A stretch of DNA of 64,000 nucleotides, taken from Costus lasius (lineage: Eukaryota; Streptophyta; Magnoliopsida; Zingiberales; Costaceae). This document shows positions 11,103 to 23,636 of this stretch, piece after piece; position 1 is the stretch's first letter; each line of letters starts with the position of its first letter. The stretch lies in NCBI GenBank assembly GCA_027563935.2, contig CM050447.1:82631461-82695460 (forward strand). The letters run 5' to 3'. The translations under genes were made by a program, and so were the position numbers. Under the pieces are notes generated by a model, which did no database searches, was not told the origin of the DNA, and worked only from the letters and a program-made list of their open reading frames with translations.

Positions 11103-13010
11103 TGATGTAGGACGGAGGCGTGTGAAAATGCAACAAAAAAAATTCAATTATTTATTTTTGTATTTTCAGAAAAAAAAAACTTCAAAGTTCATAAAATGGC
11201 AGAATTCCAGGGCAATAAAATAATTAATTAAGAAAAGTTGCTATGCCATGGAGAAAAATCCATATATCAAAAATTGAATCCGACTAAACCGAGATGTAGA
11301 CCAAAACTAGTTATTTTCAATCGTATAAAGATTAGAGCATGACGAAGTATCTGGAATGTATGGCATCTATAACAAAATAGCTAATCAGATCGGCAAATAA
11401 CACAGTACAGAAATTTAATAGATTACAACTTTTGCAATGCCATCTAAGTTGAACCATTAATTCTTTGATGGATCCAATTAATCCTAGCGGTAGAACATGA
11501 TGTGTGCAACATAATCCGACCAAATTTTAAGATCTTTGTTGCACCGATTGCTCAAAGTACCTGCACAAAACATACTAATCAGATTAGTTGACAAAACAAA
11601 TGCAGGATTTAATCATTTATCAAAAGTTGCAGTGTCATGTAGGCTGCTATGCTCAATCTGAATCTTCACCAACTAGTCCAAATAATAGAACAACATTTGT
11701 ACTTCATATCCGTGCTGGGAGTCAAGATTGTTGTTGCGCCAGATTCTTAATATCCCTGCAAGATAAAGCTTAACTAGATTAGCGATGCAGGAGAACTGAA
11801 ACAGGAAACTACAATAGAATTGGAACAGGGGAGGTCGTGCGTCTGGAGCAGGATTCGTCGCCGGTTGGCCGGTGATGGACGGACGTCGAAGCTACTACAA
11901 CTGGGAGTCCTTGTGAATGTGGTGACGGCGTGGCAGAAGTTTGGAGGCGAATGGAGGTTGGTCGAAGGAGAACAACGCTGAATGGTGGATCTAGGGCAGA
12001 AATAGGGGTTGGTGCGCGAGTTGCAGGGCTCCTCGCCGGACGGCCGGTGATGCATGGACGCCGAACCTGTTACAGTTGGGAGTTGATGTGGTGATGGCGA
12101 ACAGGTGGCCGGAGTTTCGGGTCGAGTGGTGGCCGGTCGGAGGAGGGTGACGATGAAAGGCAGAACCGAGGCGAAAGGCTGGCGAGAATTGGGGATCTTG
12201 GCAGGAATTTTGATTTCGGTGATCGGAGAGTCGGATGGATGGATGCCGGTGGCTGTGGCTTCGTCTTGGGGAGGGGGAATGGTGGCAGATCCGGCCGGTG
12301 GATCGTCGGTGGCGAACTCAGAAAATTCTGAAAATCTGGAACTGTTGCGGCTGGAAGATTGAACTTGTGAGGGTGAAGAGAATGGAGGAGAGGGGAAGAG
12401 AGGAGGAAGGGGCTCAGCCCTAGAAGGAGAAGGAGAGCACATCCGATAGAAGAGGAAGATACTAGAAAACTACTTCATACGATTCAATTTCAAAACTCTT
12501 GCCTGTGTCATTACAATGTTGCGTGAGACATTTATAGCACAAGCTTGCAGGCGAGACAATGCTGGCGAGAGATGTTGCTGGCGAGAGACGTTGCAGCTTC
12601 CATGTGTGCTGAGCGAAAGAGACATTGATGTTTCCTTTGTTGGCCGCATGTGAACGTTGCAAGATTTCCTTCTTTGCAGCGTGCGCTTCCTGAGATCTTC
12701 AGTCGGCTGGCTAACCAAAATTGCAAGGTGACGTTGAGGTTGCCTTATCTTCATATGAACGTTAGCTTGATGAGAGCCCTTGATTGGCTTGATTTGAAGC
12801 GATTGGCTGATTTGCAACATCTTCTTATTTGGCAAGTGAGCTTGAAGCTGGTTGAGTATCACTTGGAGTGCTTGAGGTAATTCTTTTCCAATTATTGTGC
12901 TAGCTTTAGTCATTGAGCTTGCTAGCTTATTCCTGACCCTCCAGGCCTTTGACTAGGGTACTAATAGACTCCACTTGTAGCTTCTTGGCCTGTGATCCCT
13001 ACCTCAATCA
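11103..13010 (-). mobile_element. Solo LTR nested in Athila-1 3' LTR
   Basis: The sequence TGATG...CAATCA is absent from the partner LTR (empty site near 23999-24008). It is flanked by CAGTG (11098-11102) and CGGTG (13011-13015); the empty-site copy reads TGGTG, so all three fit one ancestral CGGTG with CpG decay. Minus orientation is inferred from a TATA-like box followed by a pyrimidine-rich leader. No coding remnant lies beside it. A 222-codon Ser/Pro-rich open frame (11774-12442, minus) is part of this LTR. Confidence 0.82.
12529..12538 (-). promoter_or_regulatory. TATA-like box of nested solo LTR
   Basis: The minus strand reads GCTATAAATG, followed 50-200 bases on by CT-rich leader sequence, the usual LTR promoter layout. 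Inferred from sequence only. Confidence 0.35.
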
Positions 13011-13612
13011 CGGTGGATCGCTCTAGACAAACCTAATGGGTTCCGTGGTAGATTATGGACCCTCGAGCGAAGAACAAGCAATAAAGTTTACGCTATGAAC
13101 TGTAATAACTATGACATGATAATACTTGGCCAGAGTAAATATCAAGAAATAAATACTTCAAGTGAAATATGCTGAGAATATGATCCAAATAACAAAGTTA
13201 ATACATGAATTGCAAATAGAAATCGTCAGAGGGCTTCAACCTAGCCCTGAAATAAAGTTTACGCTACAACCATCATCGAAACGTTATAAGATCTCTCTTT
13301 GTACATATAAAAATCACTGGAAAAGGTTTCTAAGAGGGAGGAGACGATGAACCAAATGAAATAACCAAGGATTGCTGAGTTCGGACGCTCGAATCTCCAA
13401 AAATCACCCCAAAGTTGCCGGTTCGTCGTTGAATTTTTTCTAGCCGCTTCGTCACCAGATTCCTCTATCATTAGTCATGGAAATTGAGGATTTTTTATTC
13501 TATCTATTCGCCTTCGAGTAATCTTTCCAAAAAGTCCTCACTTGCTAAATTTGGACTTGAATCGGGCCCAAAATCGATGAAAAACCGAGTGAAGGTCGGG
13601 CTGCTCCGATAG

Positions 13613-13906
13613 CTTCACGGGTGAACCTCGTCGGGTTCACCAGGTGGTGAAGTGCACGGTGCAGTTTTGTTGCGAAATAATCACAGGTGAACCCCGCTGG
13701 GTTCACCTACCAGTGAAGTCCTCGGAATATTTCTGCGCAGATTTCATCAGACAAAATCACGGGTGAACCCCATGGGGTTCACCTGCTAGTGAAGCATGCG
13801 GCAAATCTCGGATACCCTGACATCATCGGTGAACCCCGCCGGGTTCACCAGGCAGTGAAGCACGCGGTGAATTTCGTCCTTCGGGAAGGGTTCACCTGGC
13901 CATGAA
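13613..13906. repeat. Palindrome array in Athila-1 3' LTR
   Basis: Four nested palindromes (13613-13652, 13681-13718, 13757-13794, 13825-13860) and one half unit (13888-13906), spaced about 70 bp. The inner stem is GGTGAACCC / GGGTTCACC; the outer stem is CTTCACGG / CCGTGAAG, with decay. The equivalent array is at 24657-24971 and a third at 20476-20744. Confidence 0.93.
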
Positions 13907-14234
13907 GTCCAGAAAAAGCTCCGATTGAGCCCAAATTTTACGAGCAGCTTCGTCTTCTCATAAGGAATCACCTCATGCTTTCAGATTCTTCAAAAAGGCT
14001 TCAGAATTGGGTGATTTTACCTAAAATTTAATAAGACAGACGAAAAATGAAGATTCTGAAGTTTTTAACTAAATAAGACTTAAAGGAGTGTAAAAATATT
14101 CAAATAGGCCCAAATTCATCATGGAATATCAGTAAAAATCACTACTAAAATGTAAGGTATCAAATACTCCTCGACTTAAATCTTTGCTTGTCCTCAAGCA
14201 ATAAAATAAGTTGAAATACATGCTTGATATAAGA

Positions 14235-17200
14235 ATTGACAACCAAGAAAGCAGATTAGTACTACTTTGAATCATTTAATCTGGACTTGCATTAAATGAT
14301 TATGGCTCCCACTATTTTTAATCGAATTGACAACCCACAAAGTCAATATGGAAATCTGAGATTTCCTAGTGAGATGGGATCCCTATTCCACACAAGGCTT
14401 CACGTCCCACTAGGGCGGGATGAGATGCACAAAGTGACTCGTGCTTCGTAAGGTAGGCACGCCGGCCGATTGCCCCCAGGGCAATTTCCCTTCTCAAGAC
14501 AGTTCAAGCATTTCGTGCCCAGCTTGGGTTGGAATAACACAAAACCCTAACCTCTCGAGGCTGCCTCTAGAATTCCATCATGTGGCCACCACATATGAAA
14601 TCTAGTCAAGTCTGTCCTGACTGTTATGCCCAGGGCCAACGAGCTTCCTTGCTAGGGCACGTCCAGGATTTTAACTGGACTCAGGAAACCATTGCCACCA
14701 CACGCCTTCTAAAGATAAGTGGGTGTGTCCCACTAGGGTGGGAAACAGTGCACAACACCACTGATCGATAGCTTGACGAGGGCTACGCGTCAGAAGGCTA
14801 CAAACTCGATATTATTTTGAGGGTTTTTGAGGTCTCATCCTCTTAGTTTTATCTTTTGTCTAACATTACAGGCATGCAATCCTATAGTGATAACAAAAAG
14901 ATAAAACACATCCAGGCATGCTTTAGCAAAAATTAAAACAGTAAACAAGCGATGTGGTCATAGCCTAATCAACACATTGAACCATCACATGCCAAAGGAT
15001 GTTCAATGCTTGACCTAGGTGACAAGCCCCAACAGGACCTAACCTAGCCGCCACCAAGCTTTATCTTCAAGTGCGGCTCCAAGGTCCTCCGCACCAAGGC
15101 ATAGCACATAAACCATAGGGTTCGGCCAAGACCTTGATGGCTCTTCCATGCATGATGCGCCATCATGCTTGTGCCAAGAGGGATAGCTCACGAACCCTAC
15201 GGTTCGGCCAAACCCTTACTTGCGCCACCAAGCAAGATGCGCCATCATGGTTGATGCGCAAAGATGCAAGCTTCAAGAGGGATGCGCCCTTAATCTTCTT
15301 TGTGCATTTACAAAACAAAAAGAAAAAGTGGCACGCAGGCCTCACATAGAATACATCACAGGCATATAGGGGGCTTGACTATGACCACAACACCATGCAC
15401 AATCATCTCATGCTTTTCTATATGCTCATGAAAACATAAAACTTTAGTTTTAGTTTCTTAGAAAACATGTCTTTCAACCTCAACGTCCGTTCACAAATCT
15501 AGGATTTTTTTCATTTCTCTTGGGAGTCTACAAGTGGCGCATGCATGCTCCAAGCACGCTTGCCGCCTACCCTTGCAATCCTTAACTTGCGAAGAAGTGC
15601 CACATAGTAGGTCTATCCTACATGCGTGGGGAGAAATTAATTCTCTCACATATGGGTCTATCCCACCATGTGAAGAAAGCGAAAAACCAAAGAGATCGAA
15701 TAGATGTCAGGAACGAAAAACTTACAATTTTTCTTACTTAGAAAAATCCATGCGCATATGCAAATTTTTGAAAAATTTCAGATGGCATGTGAGCATACAA
15801 TAAAAGCATAAAACACCGTTCGAGTTCGCAAGATGGCTCTGATATCACTGTTGGGAAACCCCGGGGATTTTAAAATTATACAGACAAGCACTGCGGAAGC
15901 AATCCTCGAAACAGGCTAGTCCCAAAAACCCAGAAGATCGAGTCTTGCGAGGAGATCGACACGGTGAGTAGGAGATGATACCTTGATGCAAATTAAGTGA
16001 TGCGATGCAGGAGCCCAAATGTGCGCCCTCTGCAGTCTCGCACACAGCCGAACCTCGAATCCTCTTCTTCCACGCCCGGTGCTAGCCTCGGGAAGAAGAT
16101 CCACGCCTTTGGGAGACTTCCTCAATCACTTGCGCCAACTCCAGAGGAGATGCCAAGGAGAGGAGGTGGAACTTCGTCGGAGTCCAACTCTTGAAGCACT
16201 CCACCAAGATCCGAACCGGAATCAACCGAAGCCAAAGTCCAACTTTGGAGAGGAGGGCGCCAAGGAACTTCCAAAGTTCCGAACTCACTAAAGGGAAGAG
16301 GAGAGGCAATGGGCGAACATCCCTCTCCCTCTTTCCAGGAGTGGCGACAAGGGGGCAAGAGTTCAAGAGTTGCGACAAGGGGGGAGGAAGGGGGTTTATA
16401 TACCCATGAATAGGTGCACCTCTTCACTAGTGAAGAGGCACACCTCTTCATGTAGAGACACACCTCTTCAAGAGGTAAAACCCATTTCGCCCACTCCAAG
16501 TGCCATGCGCCCAAGTACATTCACCCACTCCAAGTGATAAGCTCCAAGCTTCTCACCTTAAGATGATGTCCAACTTGGATTTGTCTACCTCAAGGAAATG
16601 CGCCAAGCTCACTCCAAGTAGCTTGCGCCATTCCATTTGGCCCATTGGCCCAAATGGCTTATTGAGCCCATTTGGCCTATTAGCCCAACTTGGTCTATTG
16701 GGCCCATTGGGCCCATTTGGCCTACTAGGCCCAAAAACAAGTTAGCTCTAAATGATTCCTTTCATCTCATCTAGCACAGTGGTGCTGATGGATTCTCCCA
16801 AATAGATCTGAGTTATCCAATAACTCAATCAATAGGCTACCCGATCAATACGAGAACCCGAGTTTCAAGTTGTGCGACCCTGTAGGTTCCTCAGACGTTG
16901 GCAGTGATGAACCGAGTCATCACAAACAGTGATTGGGACCTAGCGGTGCATCACTGCTCCCAAGTCATCGGAATGGATATCAACATCGACATCCCCATCA
17001 TTGCAACAAGGTACCGATGCATTACAGTCTCTTTGCCGAACTAATATCCGATTGGACAAAGTGTGTCACCACTTTATTTTCACCCAATCTCATGGTCATG
17101 ACTAAATTAGGCTTTCACCTGGGTATGGCCATACACTTTCAGTCATGCAACCATAGGGGGGGGGGGCATGGATATCAAGCTTCCCGTAGGAAGGGGCAAA

Positions 17201-17707
17201 TCCTATGTCCGTCCATTGATCTTCTCATATGGGTCGTGACATACCCAATGACAACCGTTATGACCTCCCTGCTACGACGAGGCGTTAGGTTGTATCAAAG
17301 TATGCCCCTAACCATATAGAAGAGTCAATGACCTCAAGTCGAGAGATCAATGCATCTCCTATCACTTGTGAGCTTAACTCATGACACCAAGTTAAAGCCT
17401 CACAGCGGGTCGGTCCAGTATATCCACCACTGATATACCCATATGCCTGCGTTTGCACCCCGTGCGTAACCAGCCCATATACCAGTCTCACATGTACCAG
17501 AGTTGTCCCTTATCCACTCAGGTACTCGACTGGGGACACACCGTTTGAGCACAGATGCAATCTGTCACCAGGGACATTATTATCCATGTACATAATCACA
17601 GATGTAAACATAGCATAATAACGACAATGCTAGAATGATATATTAAATATCAATGTCAAGTAGTACAAGATGGACCAACAACGGGTCCAAGGGCATATAC
17701 ACCAACA
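14235..17707 (-). mobile_element. A2: A-family copia fragment (5' LTR plus leader)
   Basis: Minus-strand 5' LTR at 15849-17707 (TGTTGGTGTATATGCCC...TTTCCCAACA), a decayed tRNA-iMet primer site next to it (TGATATCAGAGCC read on minus, 15836-15848), and leader sequence homologous to A3 32893-34490 down to about 14235. It stops just before gag, where Athila-1 3' sequence resumes; gag, pol and the 3' LTR are gone. The leader keeps two hairpins (14404-14417 and 14724-14737). Confidence 0.82.
15849..17707 (-). mobile_element. 5' LTR of A2
   Basis: This 1859-bp LTR is homologous to 30916-32879 read in reverse. It contains an 11-G run near 17156-17166 where A3 has a normal sequence. Short frames inside (for example 16082-16520) have no recognisable product. 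Confidence 0.85.
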
Positions 17708-18665
17708 ATTCCTATCCTTCCAATTCATAATGTTGGGGTTAACTCAAATGTTTTTATTCAGGATACAAAACACTAATCATTGCATTAGACTTCAACTCAT
17801 ATCCTTAGGTACCATTGCCAATTTTTCGCAAGGCCAAGTAGAGGAGTCTTTTTATTTCAATTAACATTTCTTAGATTTCAACTCATATCCTTTGGTACCA
17901 CTGCCCATTTTTTGCAGTGCCAAGTAGAGGAATCTAAGTGTGATTTTTTTTTTCAAGTAACAGAATTCAACATATCCTGGCTTTTAACAAATGCAGTGTT
18001 TCCCCAATACTAGAAAGGAATTCAAAGTTTGAAAAGAGATTATGTATCTTGATATGCATCAAATGTAAATTACAAACCAAAATCAATTGAAGAATCATAA
18101 AAACGCTTGACCCACTAAATGAACAACCTAAAATCAATCCAATTAGAAAATTTCTAATTCATAGAATATATGGACATGACTATTGAGTAAATTTCCAACA
18201 ACTACTACATTCAACATGTCTTGATAAATTCCAACCAATCATGCATTTAACTTTAAGAGTTTTGCAAATCTATCATTAGACATGACTAGCGATATATACC
18301 TTAAAACAACTTCATGAAAACACATAGATCCACACATCATGTAACATGTAGAGAAGGTTATAGTACAATACTAAAGCTGAAAAATAAGCGGTTCAAATAT
18401 GTGATATACACTGCAAAAAGTGGGGCCTGTAGATGTGGACCAGGCCCATGAATAGTGGTATATAAAGTACAATGCCAATATCATAATAACATCCATTAGA
18501 AAGTATCATAATAAAACCATGAAGAGAAAAGCAGAAAATCAGGATAACCACAATCAAATAGAAGCTGGAGTCAAGACAGCTCACCCGCTCTAAAATATTG
18601 CATAGTCCTCTATGCAACGTCGTATATGTGAGAGGAGAGGGTGGGAACGTCGGGTTAGGATGGAG
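17708..18665 (-). other. Athila-1 3' noncoding region with 64-bp tandem pair
   Basis: AT-rich and without a long frame, downstream of ORF-1 on the minus strand. It contains two imperfect 64-bp copies, 17786-17849 and 17872-17935, both with TTCAACTCATATCCTT and GCCAAGTAGAGGA. Confidence 0.7.
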
Positions 18666-20156
18666 CTAACGCCTCCTGCGTGAATGGGAGCCAGAAGCTC
18701 GGGAGCTCTTGCCCTTACCGCGTGAAGGGCGACCTGGCGCTTCCACCTCATCTGAAGAGACCGGTATATTCCTTATGTTTTCTTCATTAAGCAAGGCGAA
18801 CCGGTCATCCATAACACATAGTTTCTCCCAAATCGAACCCATCATCTTGTGTTGTCGCTGTATTCCACCCTCATTAGCTTCCCAACGGGAAGCTTGCTCC
18901 TGGTGTATAAAGGAGATGGAGGAATCCATCTGATCAATGACCTCGCGTTGTTGAAGTTGCTCCTCCCTCATCTCCTGAAGAATGCTCAACATAGAATCGG
19001 AGGAGGAGCCGCCAAATAAGAACGCGCCTAGGGCTGGTGGTGCGGAGTCTACAGGGTCGGGCTGAGGGTCAGCAATTGGCTTGATGCGCCAGTTCTCTCG
19101 AACACACATAGTGGTGCGTTATGGATTAGGCAACGGTATGCAGAACTGGATATCTTTAAACGTCATACAGTAAGCATCACCCCGGCGGACGATGAGTTTC
19201 ATGGAAACGCACGACTCGATCTCGAGCCGGTTGTTTCAACTAGCCTCGGCCGTACCGTAGGGAACGACCCCATGAGAGATTGCAAGAGGAGTGATGAGAC
19301 CGCCAATGACTATCGTGCCCTTGCGGCAATGCGCGATGCGGCTGAATTGTTTGGCTAGGTAGAACCTAGAATCGACCCTGAAAGAATGAAGCATACACCA
19401 TAAGTAAAATAACTCTGACTGACGTACCATGCCGTCGCTCTCCCCACGCTCGAAGATGGTATGGGCGAGTACGCGGTGGACATATCTGATAGTTGGGTTG
19501 CAGATGCTAGAGGCCCTAGCGACTCTGGCTGAATAGAAGTGCTCATTCGTAATTGACACCCAAAAAGCCTGCTCGTTGAACTCCACTGGGACTTTGCGCG
19601 TGCAAGGTTCCGGGAAACTATAAATCTAGCAAAGTTGAGAAAGAGATAAGCAATGCTCAATATTCCCCATACGGAAGGAGATGTACCCTGGGTCTTCATC
19701 GACTACTGCGGCAGTTTTCACGTCCAAAGAGCCGAGGAACTCCAATATAACTCCGATGTATGTGGGCGAGGCTAGCCGTAGGAACTGCTCCCATCCAACA
19801 TTTGAATACATCCATTTGATATCATCCAAGAGCCCTAGCATAACAAGATTGTTTCGGTCCAAGTATCTAGTGTTGGTTATCTGACGATGGAGAAGCTGCT
19901 CATAGTTTTGTTGATGCTTTGCATTTCTGAAGATGATGCCGAATTCGTTTGGCGGAGATGTATAAGCTTGGGGCTGCCGAGCAGACGAGCGTGCTGGGTT
20001 CTTGGAAGAGGAGGGTCACGCCGGCTGACTAGCAGGAGTGGCTTGTGGCGGCAGAGGTTGTCCGTGTGGGACGAAGTCATCGTCGTCAGTAGAAGATTTA
20101 GATACAAGTTGTGGATCACGGCGACAGAAAGCAAGCACCTTACGCCTTGGTGCCAT
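18666..20156 (-). pseudogene. ATHILA ORF-1-type pseudogene
   Basis: Starting at ATG 20156 (MAPRRKVLAFCRRDPQ), one frame runs about 497 codons to 18666, broken by in-frame stops (near 20017, at 19626, at 19236 and near 19113) but with no frameshift. The middle holds NPTIRYVHRVLAHTIF, ELFYLWCML and GTIVIGGLITPLA, the pattern of the plant ATHILA ORF-1 / 'putative plant transposon protein' families. The C-terminus has a coiled-coil-like stretch (LQEMREEQLQQREVIDQMD) and a basic, Ser-rich tail ending SHSRRRR. Its function is not established in any element. Here it sits where an envelope-like ORF would lie, downstream of gag, with pol missing between. Family assignment is from remembered motifs. 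Confidence 0.75.
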
Positions 20157-20475
20157 TAGGTTTGAATGCTGGAAATGATGGAGAAGACCAGAAAACCAGA
20201 GAAAAGTCGCCCGAGCAGAAGATGAACGAGGAGGCGGAAGTAGAGAAATCAGCGAGTAGGAAAATCAAAATACTAATGGTGGGAAGCAGATTGAGTCTGT
20301 GCAGACCTCACCGAAGATGCAAATCGTGAGGTAAGAAGATTCTCTGAAGATCTGAAGGAAGGAAATCATCGGGCGAGTAGAGATCCGGAGCGGAGAGAGT
20401 GGTGGCGGTGGAAATCGTGGAACCCTACCCACGGACTTGTGGTTTAGGGCAAACACGGGCGATGAGCGGATACTA

Positions 20476-20744
20476 TCACTGGTGAACCCGAGCGGGTTCA
20501 CCTAACCATGAAGTACGCGGTGGAGATACGCCCAGTTTGGTTCAGTAGTCTTCACGGGTGAACCCCGCCGGGTTCACCTAGCCGTGAAGAGCACGTTAAG
20601 TTGCAGAAAATCCAGAAATAATATGCACATCTCAATATTGCTGGTTCCATCGTTATTTAACAAAAATATCCTTCGAAAAACTGCTCGTCAAGATGTAAAG
20701 TGTACTTCACGGGTGAACCCCGCCGGGTTCACCTGGCCGTGAAG
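20476..20744. repeat. Palindrome array inside Athila-1, upstream of ORF-1
   Basis: Three units (20476-20513, 20550-20589, 20705-20744) have the same stems as the LTR arrays. The last two keep both the outer (CTTCACGG/CCGTGAAG) and inner (GGTGAACCC/GGGTTCACC) stems perfectly. They lie between the end of gag-protease and ORF-1. Confidence 0.93.
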
Positions 20745-20949
20745 TGCACTGAGCTTCAGTAAAAATCTAGCAAAAATCTCCTGTTCGCATAGCGCATCTA
20801 CATCCCAAAAATGAGCACTATTAGTGTATATCAATATCAAAATCTCCTAAAATAATACTAGATAAGCAAGAGAGTGAACTATTCAACGATGGTAAACTAA
20901 AAACTAATGACAACTAATGTAACAGAAAGAAAATGAAAGAAATGATAGA

Positions 20950-21037
20950 ATTTGGGTTGCCTTCCAAGAGCGCTAGTTTTAGGTCAATAGCTCGACTATA
21001 GAATCATCAGGTTATCTAATAAGGGGGGGGGGGGGGG
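20950..21037 (-). other. Post-gag intergenic motif and pol-deletion junction with G15
   Basis: The plus strand reads GGTTGCCTTCCAAGAGCGCT (20954-20973), and the matching place in Athila-2 (38720-38740) reads GGTTGCCTCCCAAGAAGCGC. I recognise it as a motif often found 3' of pol in plant Athila/Tat-type elements. It joins protease coding sequence through a run of 15 G (21023-21037), so the missing RT-integrase segment should have lain here. Confidence 0.6.
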
Positions 21038-23470
21038 TTAACAAGGTCGAGAGCTTCCCTTTGTTTAACTAGTTCATCTTCAAAACGGTGTTCAAGGCGG
21101 TGTCCATTGTCTTCCAAACTTCTAGTGCGATTAAGTACACCCACGCTGTAACATATACCTGCAAGAGATGATGTTTTAAGAGAATTAGATAGGTCAAATT
21201 GAATAACATTGCCACCGATGTTTAAATCCAATTTCCCGTTTTCAACATCGATGACAACACCAGCTGTAGCAAGAAAAGGTCTTCCTAAAATAATAGGAAG
21301 TCTGTCATCCTCATCAATGTCTAATACAACAAAGTCAGCAGGAATAAAATAATCTCATACTTTAATGGGTACATCCTCTAAAATACCCACTGGACTTCGA
21401 ACTGATCTATCAGCAAGCTGCAAAGAAATATTAGTCGATTTTAAGTCACCCAAATCTAGCTTTTTACACAATGATAACGGTATGATGCTGACACTCGCTC
21501 CTAAATCGCACAGTGCTCTTTGAAAGGTCATCTCTCCTATCTAGCACGGTATGGAAAAGCTGCCAGGGTCATTGAGTTTTGTAGAAGCTTGTTTTGCAAA
21601 ATCGCACTACACTCCTCAGTGAGTGCCATGGTTCCTTGGTCTTCTAGCTTCCGTTTATTTGAGAGGATGTCCTTCAGGAATTTCGCATAGGTCGGCATCT
21701 GCGAAAGGGCATCAACAAAGGGAATGTCAATATATAGTTTTTTCAATATTTCTAAAAACTTACTGAATTGCTTGTCTAGTTTGGCTTTGACAAGCCTCTG
21801 AGGGAAACTATCGGCGGCTTGTAGGCTGGCGGCCCAACATAGGGTCGCTCTTCCTCTGTTCGCTCAGGTTCCGCCGGTGTTGAATCTGCGTGTGGATCCT
21901 CAGGATTCGGTGTCACTTCATCCCTTGTTTCATCAGTTGGCATCTTAGGGTCTTCAAGTTGCTTGCTACTCCGAGTGGAGATTGCATTGCAATGCTCCCT
22001 CGGGTTAACTTCTGGTTGTGGTGGAAGTTTCCCTGGCGCTCTTGAGGATGAGCTAACCTACTGTGCAAGCTGGCTCTCCAACATTTTGTTATGTGTCTCC
22101 AAGGAGTCCATCCTCGTCATCATCAGTTTCATCATATCAGTCAGCCCTTCTATCTGCTTACTCAGTTGAGAGTCCTGGGCCGGTCTTGGAGGAGGATTGT
22201 AATTTACTTGTTGAGTGGGGGGATTGTAGTTTCTCTGTTGGAACCTAGGTGGCTGCCTGTAATTTTGTTGTTGTGGCGGCCTGAAGTTCCCTTGCTGAGG
22301 TTGAACTTGTGGTGGCGCTTGCCCTGGTTGTATAGGCTGCGTGGTCCGGTAGGAGAAGTTCGGGTGGTTGCGCCAGCCAGGGTTGTAATAGTTGGAATAA
22401 GGGTTGTTCATGGAGTTCATATTTCCAACTACATTAAGATGTTCAGGCTGACTTTGGACCACTTGTCCATCTCCCACTCGGCACTCAGCACCTGCTTGTC
22501 CTGCAATGCCACACAACTCACATGATAATGAATTAGTGTCTAGAGAGTTAACAGATCACGAATCAAATTTCTTAGTCAGATTGTCTACCTTCGCAGTGAG
22601 AGCAGTTAATGAATCAAGATCGAATTTACCTGCTTTCCTAGAAGGTGTGCCTCGCTTTGGATTCCATTAATGATAGTTCAGTGCCATGTCCTCCAGCAGG
22701 CTTATAGCGTCTTCAAGTACTTTGCTCATTAAGCCCGATCCTCCAGCAGCTGCATCGACTGTGAGCCTAGTGTTGTATTCCAATCCCATGTAGAACGTGT
22801 GTACTAGGACCCAAGTCTTAATCCCATGGTGCAGACATAATCTTTGAAGCTCTTTAAATCTTTCCCAGGCTTCGTACAAAGACTCTCCATCCTTTTGCAT
22901 GAAGCTCGTTATCTGGTTTCTGAGGTGGATTGTCTTCAAAGGAGGGAAATACTTCGAGAGGAAAGCTTGAGACAGTTCATCCCATGTCCGTATTGAAGCT
23001 GATGGGATCGTGTGGAGCCATGCCCTTACTCTGTCCCTTAAGGAGAAGGGAAACAAACGCAACCTGATAGCATCAGAAGTAGCTCCATTAATCTTCAACA
23101 TATCACAGTATTCCAAAAATATAGACAAATGCATATTGGGATCCTTAAGAGGGGAACCACCAAATTGATTTTGTTGTATCATGGAAAGTAGAGCAGGTTT
23201 AATTTCAAAATTATTGGCCTCGACACTAGGCCTAACAATTCTTGATTGAAACCCATGTGAAAAAGGCGCTGCATATTCTCGCAGTGTTCTAGCATTATTG
23301 TTGTTCACAAGTTGAGGCACTGGTTCGTTCTCCATGTCAATGTGAAGGTGTTCCATTTGTTGTTGATTCTCCTTTTTCAGATCTTGCTTAAGCTTCCTTC
23401 TTCGTCTGAAGGTTCGTTCTATTTCGAGATCGATTTCCAAGAGTGCTCCTGCCCAGGAACTTCTTTGCAT
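21016..23470 (-). pseudogene. Athila-1 gag-protease pseudogene
   Basis: Minus-strand Athila-type Gag. From 23470 come REYAAPF, ANNFEIKPALL, NQFGGSPLKDPN, RLRLFPFSLRDR, FLSKYFPPLKT and GESLYEAWERFKELQ, the capsid-like retrotransposon gag region, then a decayed Cys motif (CELCG) and a Gln/Pro/Asn-rich tail to 22058. Stops lie near 22666 and 22560. After a frameshift come the Athila spacer (IDIPFVDALSQMPTYAKFLK, near 21700) and the aspartic protease with ALCDLGASV (near 21510) and [11 protein letters not shown] (near 21280), ending about 21016. A stop also lies in the protease near 21352. Normal Athila pol would follow but RT, RNase H and integrase are absent. The protein would form the particle shell and mature it; this copy cannot. 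Confidence 0.88.
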
Positions 23471-23612
23471 ACAAATTTGTTAGACTCAATTATGAAATTC
23501 AAAGCAATTAACACAAGCAGAAAGCAGCGTGAAACAGAATAAAAAAAAAAATAGAAAACTAACTAAAGCTTAGTCTACCAGTCCTTAGAAGTATACTGAT
23601 ATCAACCGTTGT

Positions 23613-23630
23613 TCCCCGGCAACAGCGCCA
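23613..23630 (-). other. Athila-1 primer binding site (tRNA-Asp type)
   Basis: The minus strand reads TGGCGCTGTTGCCGGGGA six bases inside the 5' LTR, one mismatch from the tRNA-Asp-complementary site usual in Athila elements. Confidence 0.85.
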
Positions 23631-23636
23631 AAAACT

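Larger units (their letters stand above)
10730..14162 (-). mobile_element. 3' LTR of Athila-1 (with nested solo LTR)
   Basis: Matches 23637-25226 over its whole length once the nested 1.9-kb solo LTR is removed. It runs TGACACTATC...GGTATCA on the plus strand. Directly right, 14163-14215 holds GCTTGTCCTCAAGCAA and a pyrimidine-rich tract, the minus-strand equivalent of the purine-rich 3' end typical of Athila elements. A segment near 13081 differs from the other LTR by a short replacement. Confidence 0.88.

Noticed and set aside
11774..12442. 222-codon Ser/Pro-rich open frame as a host gene
   Set aside because: It lies wholly inside the solo LTR bounded by target duplications, in the GC-rich leader part, and has no domain pattern.
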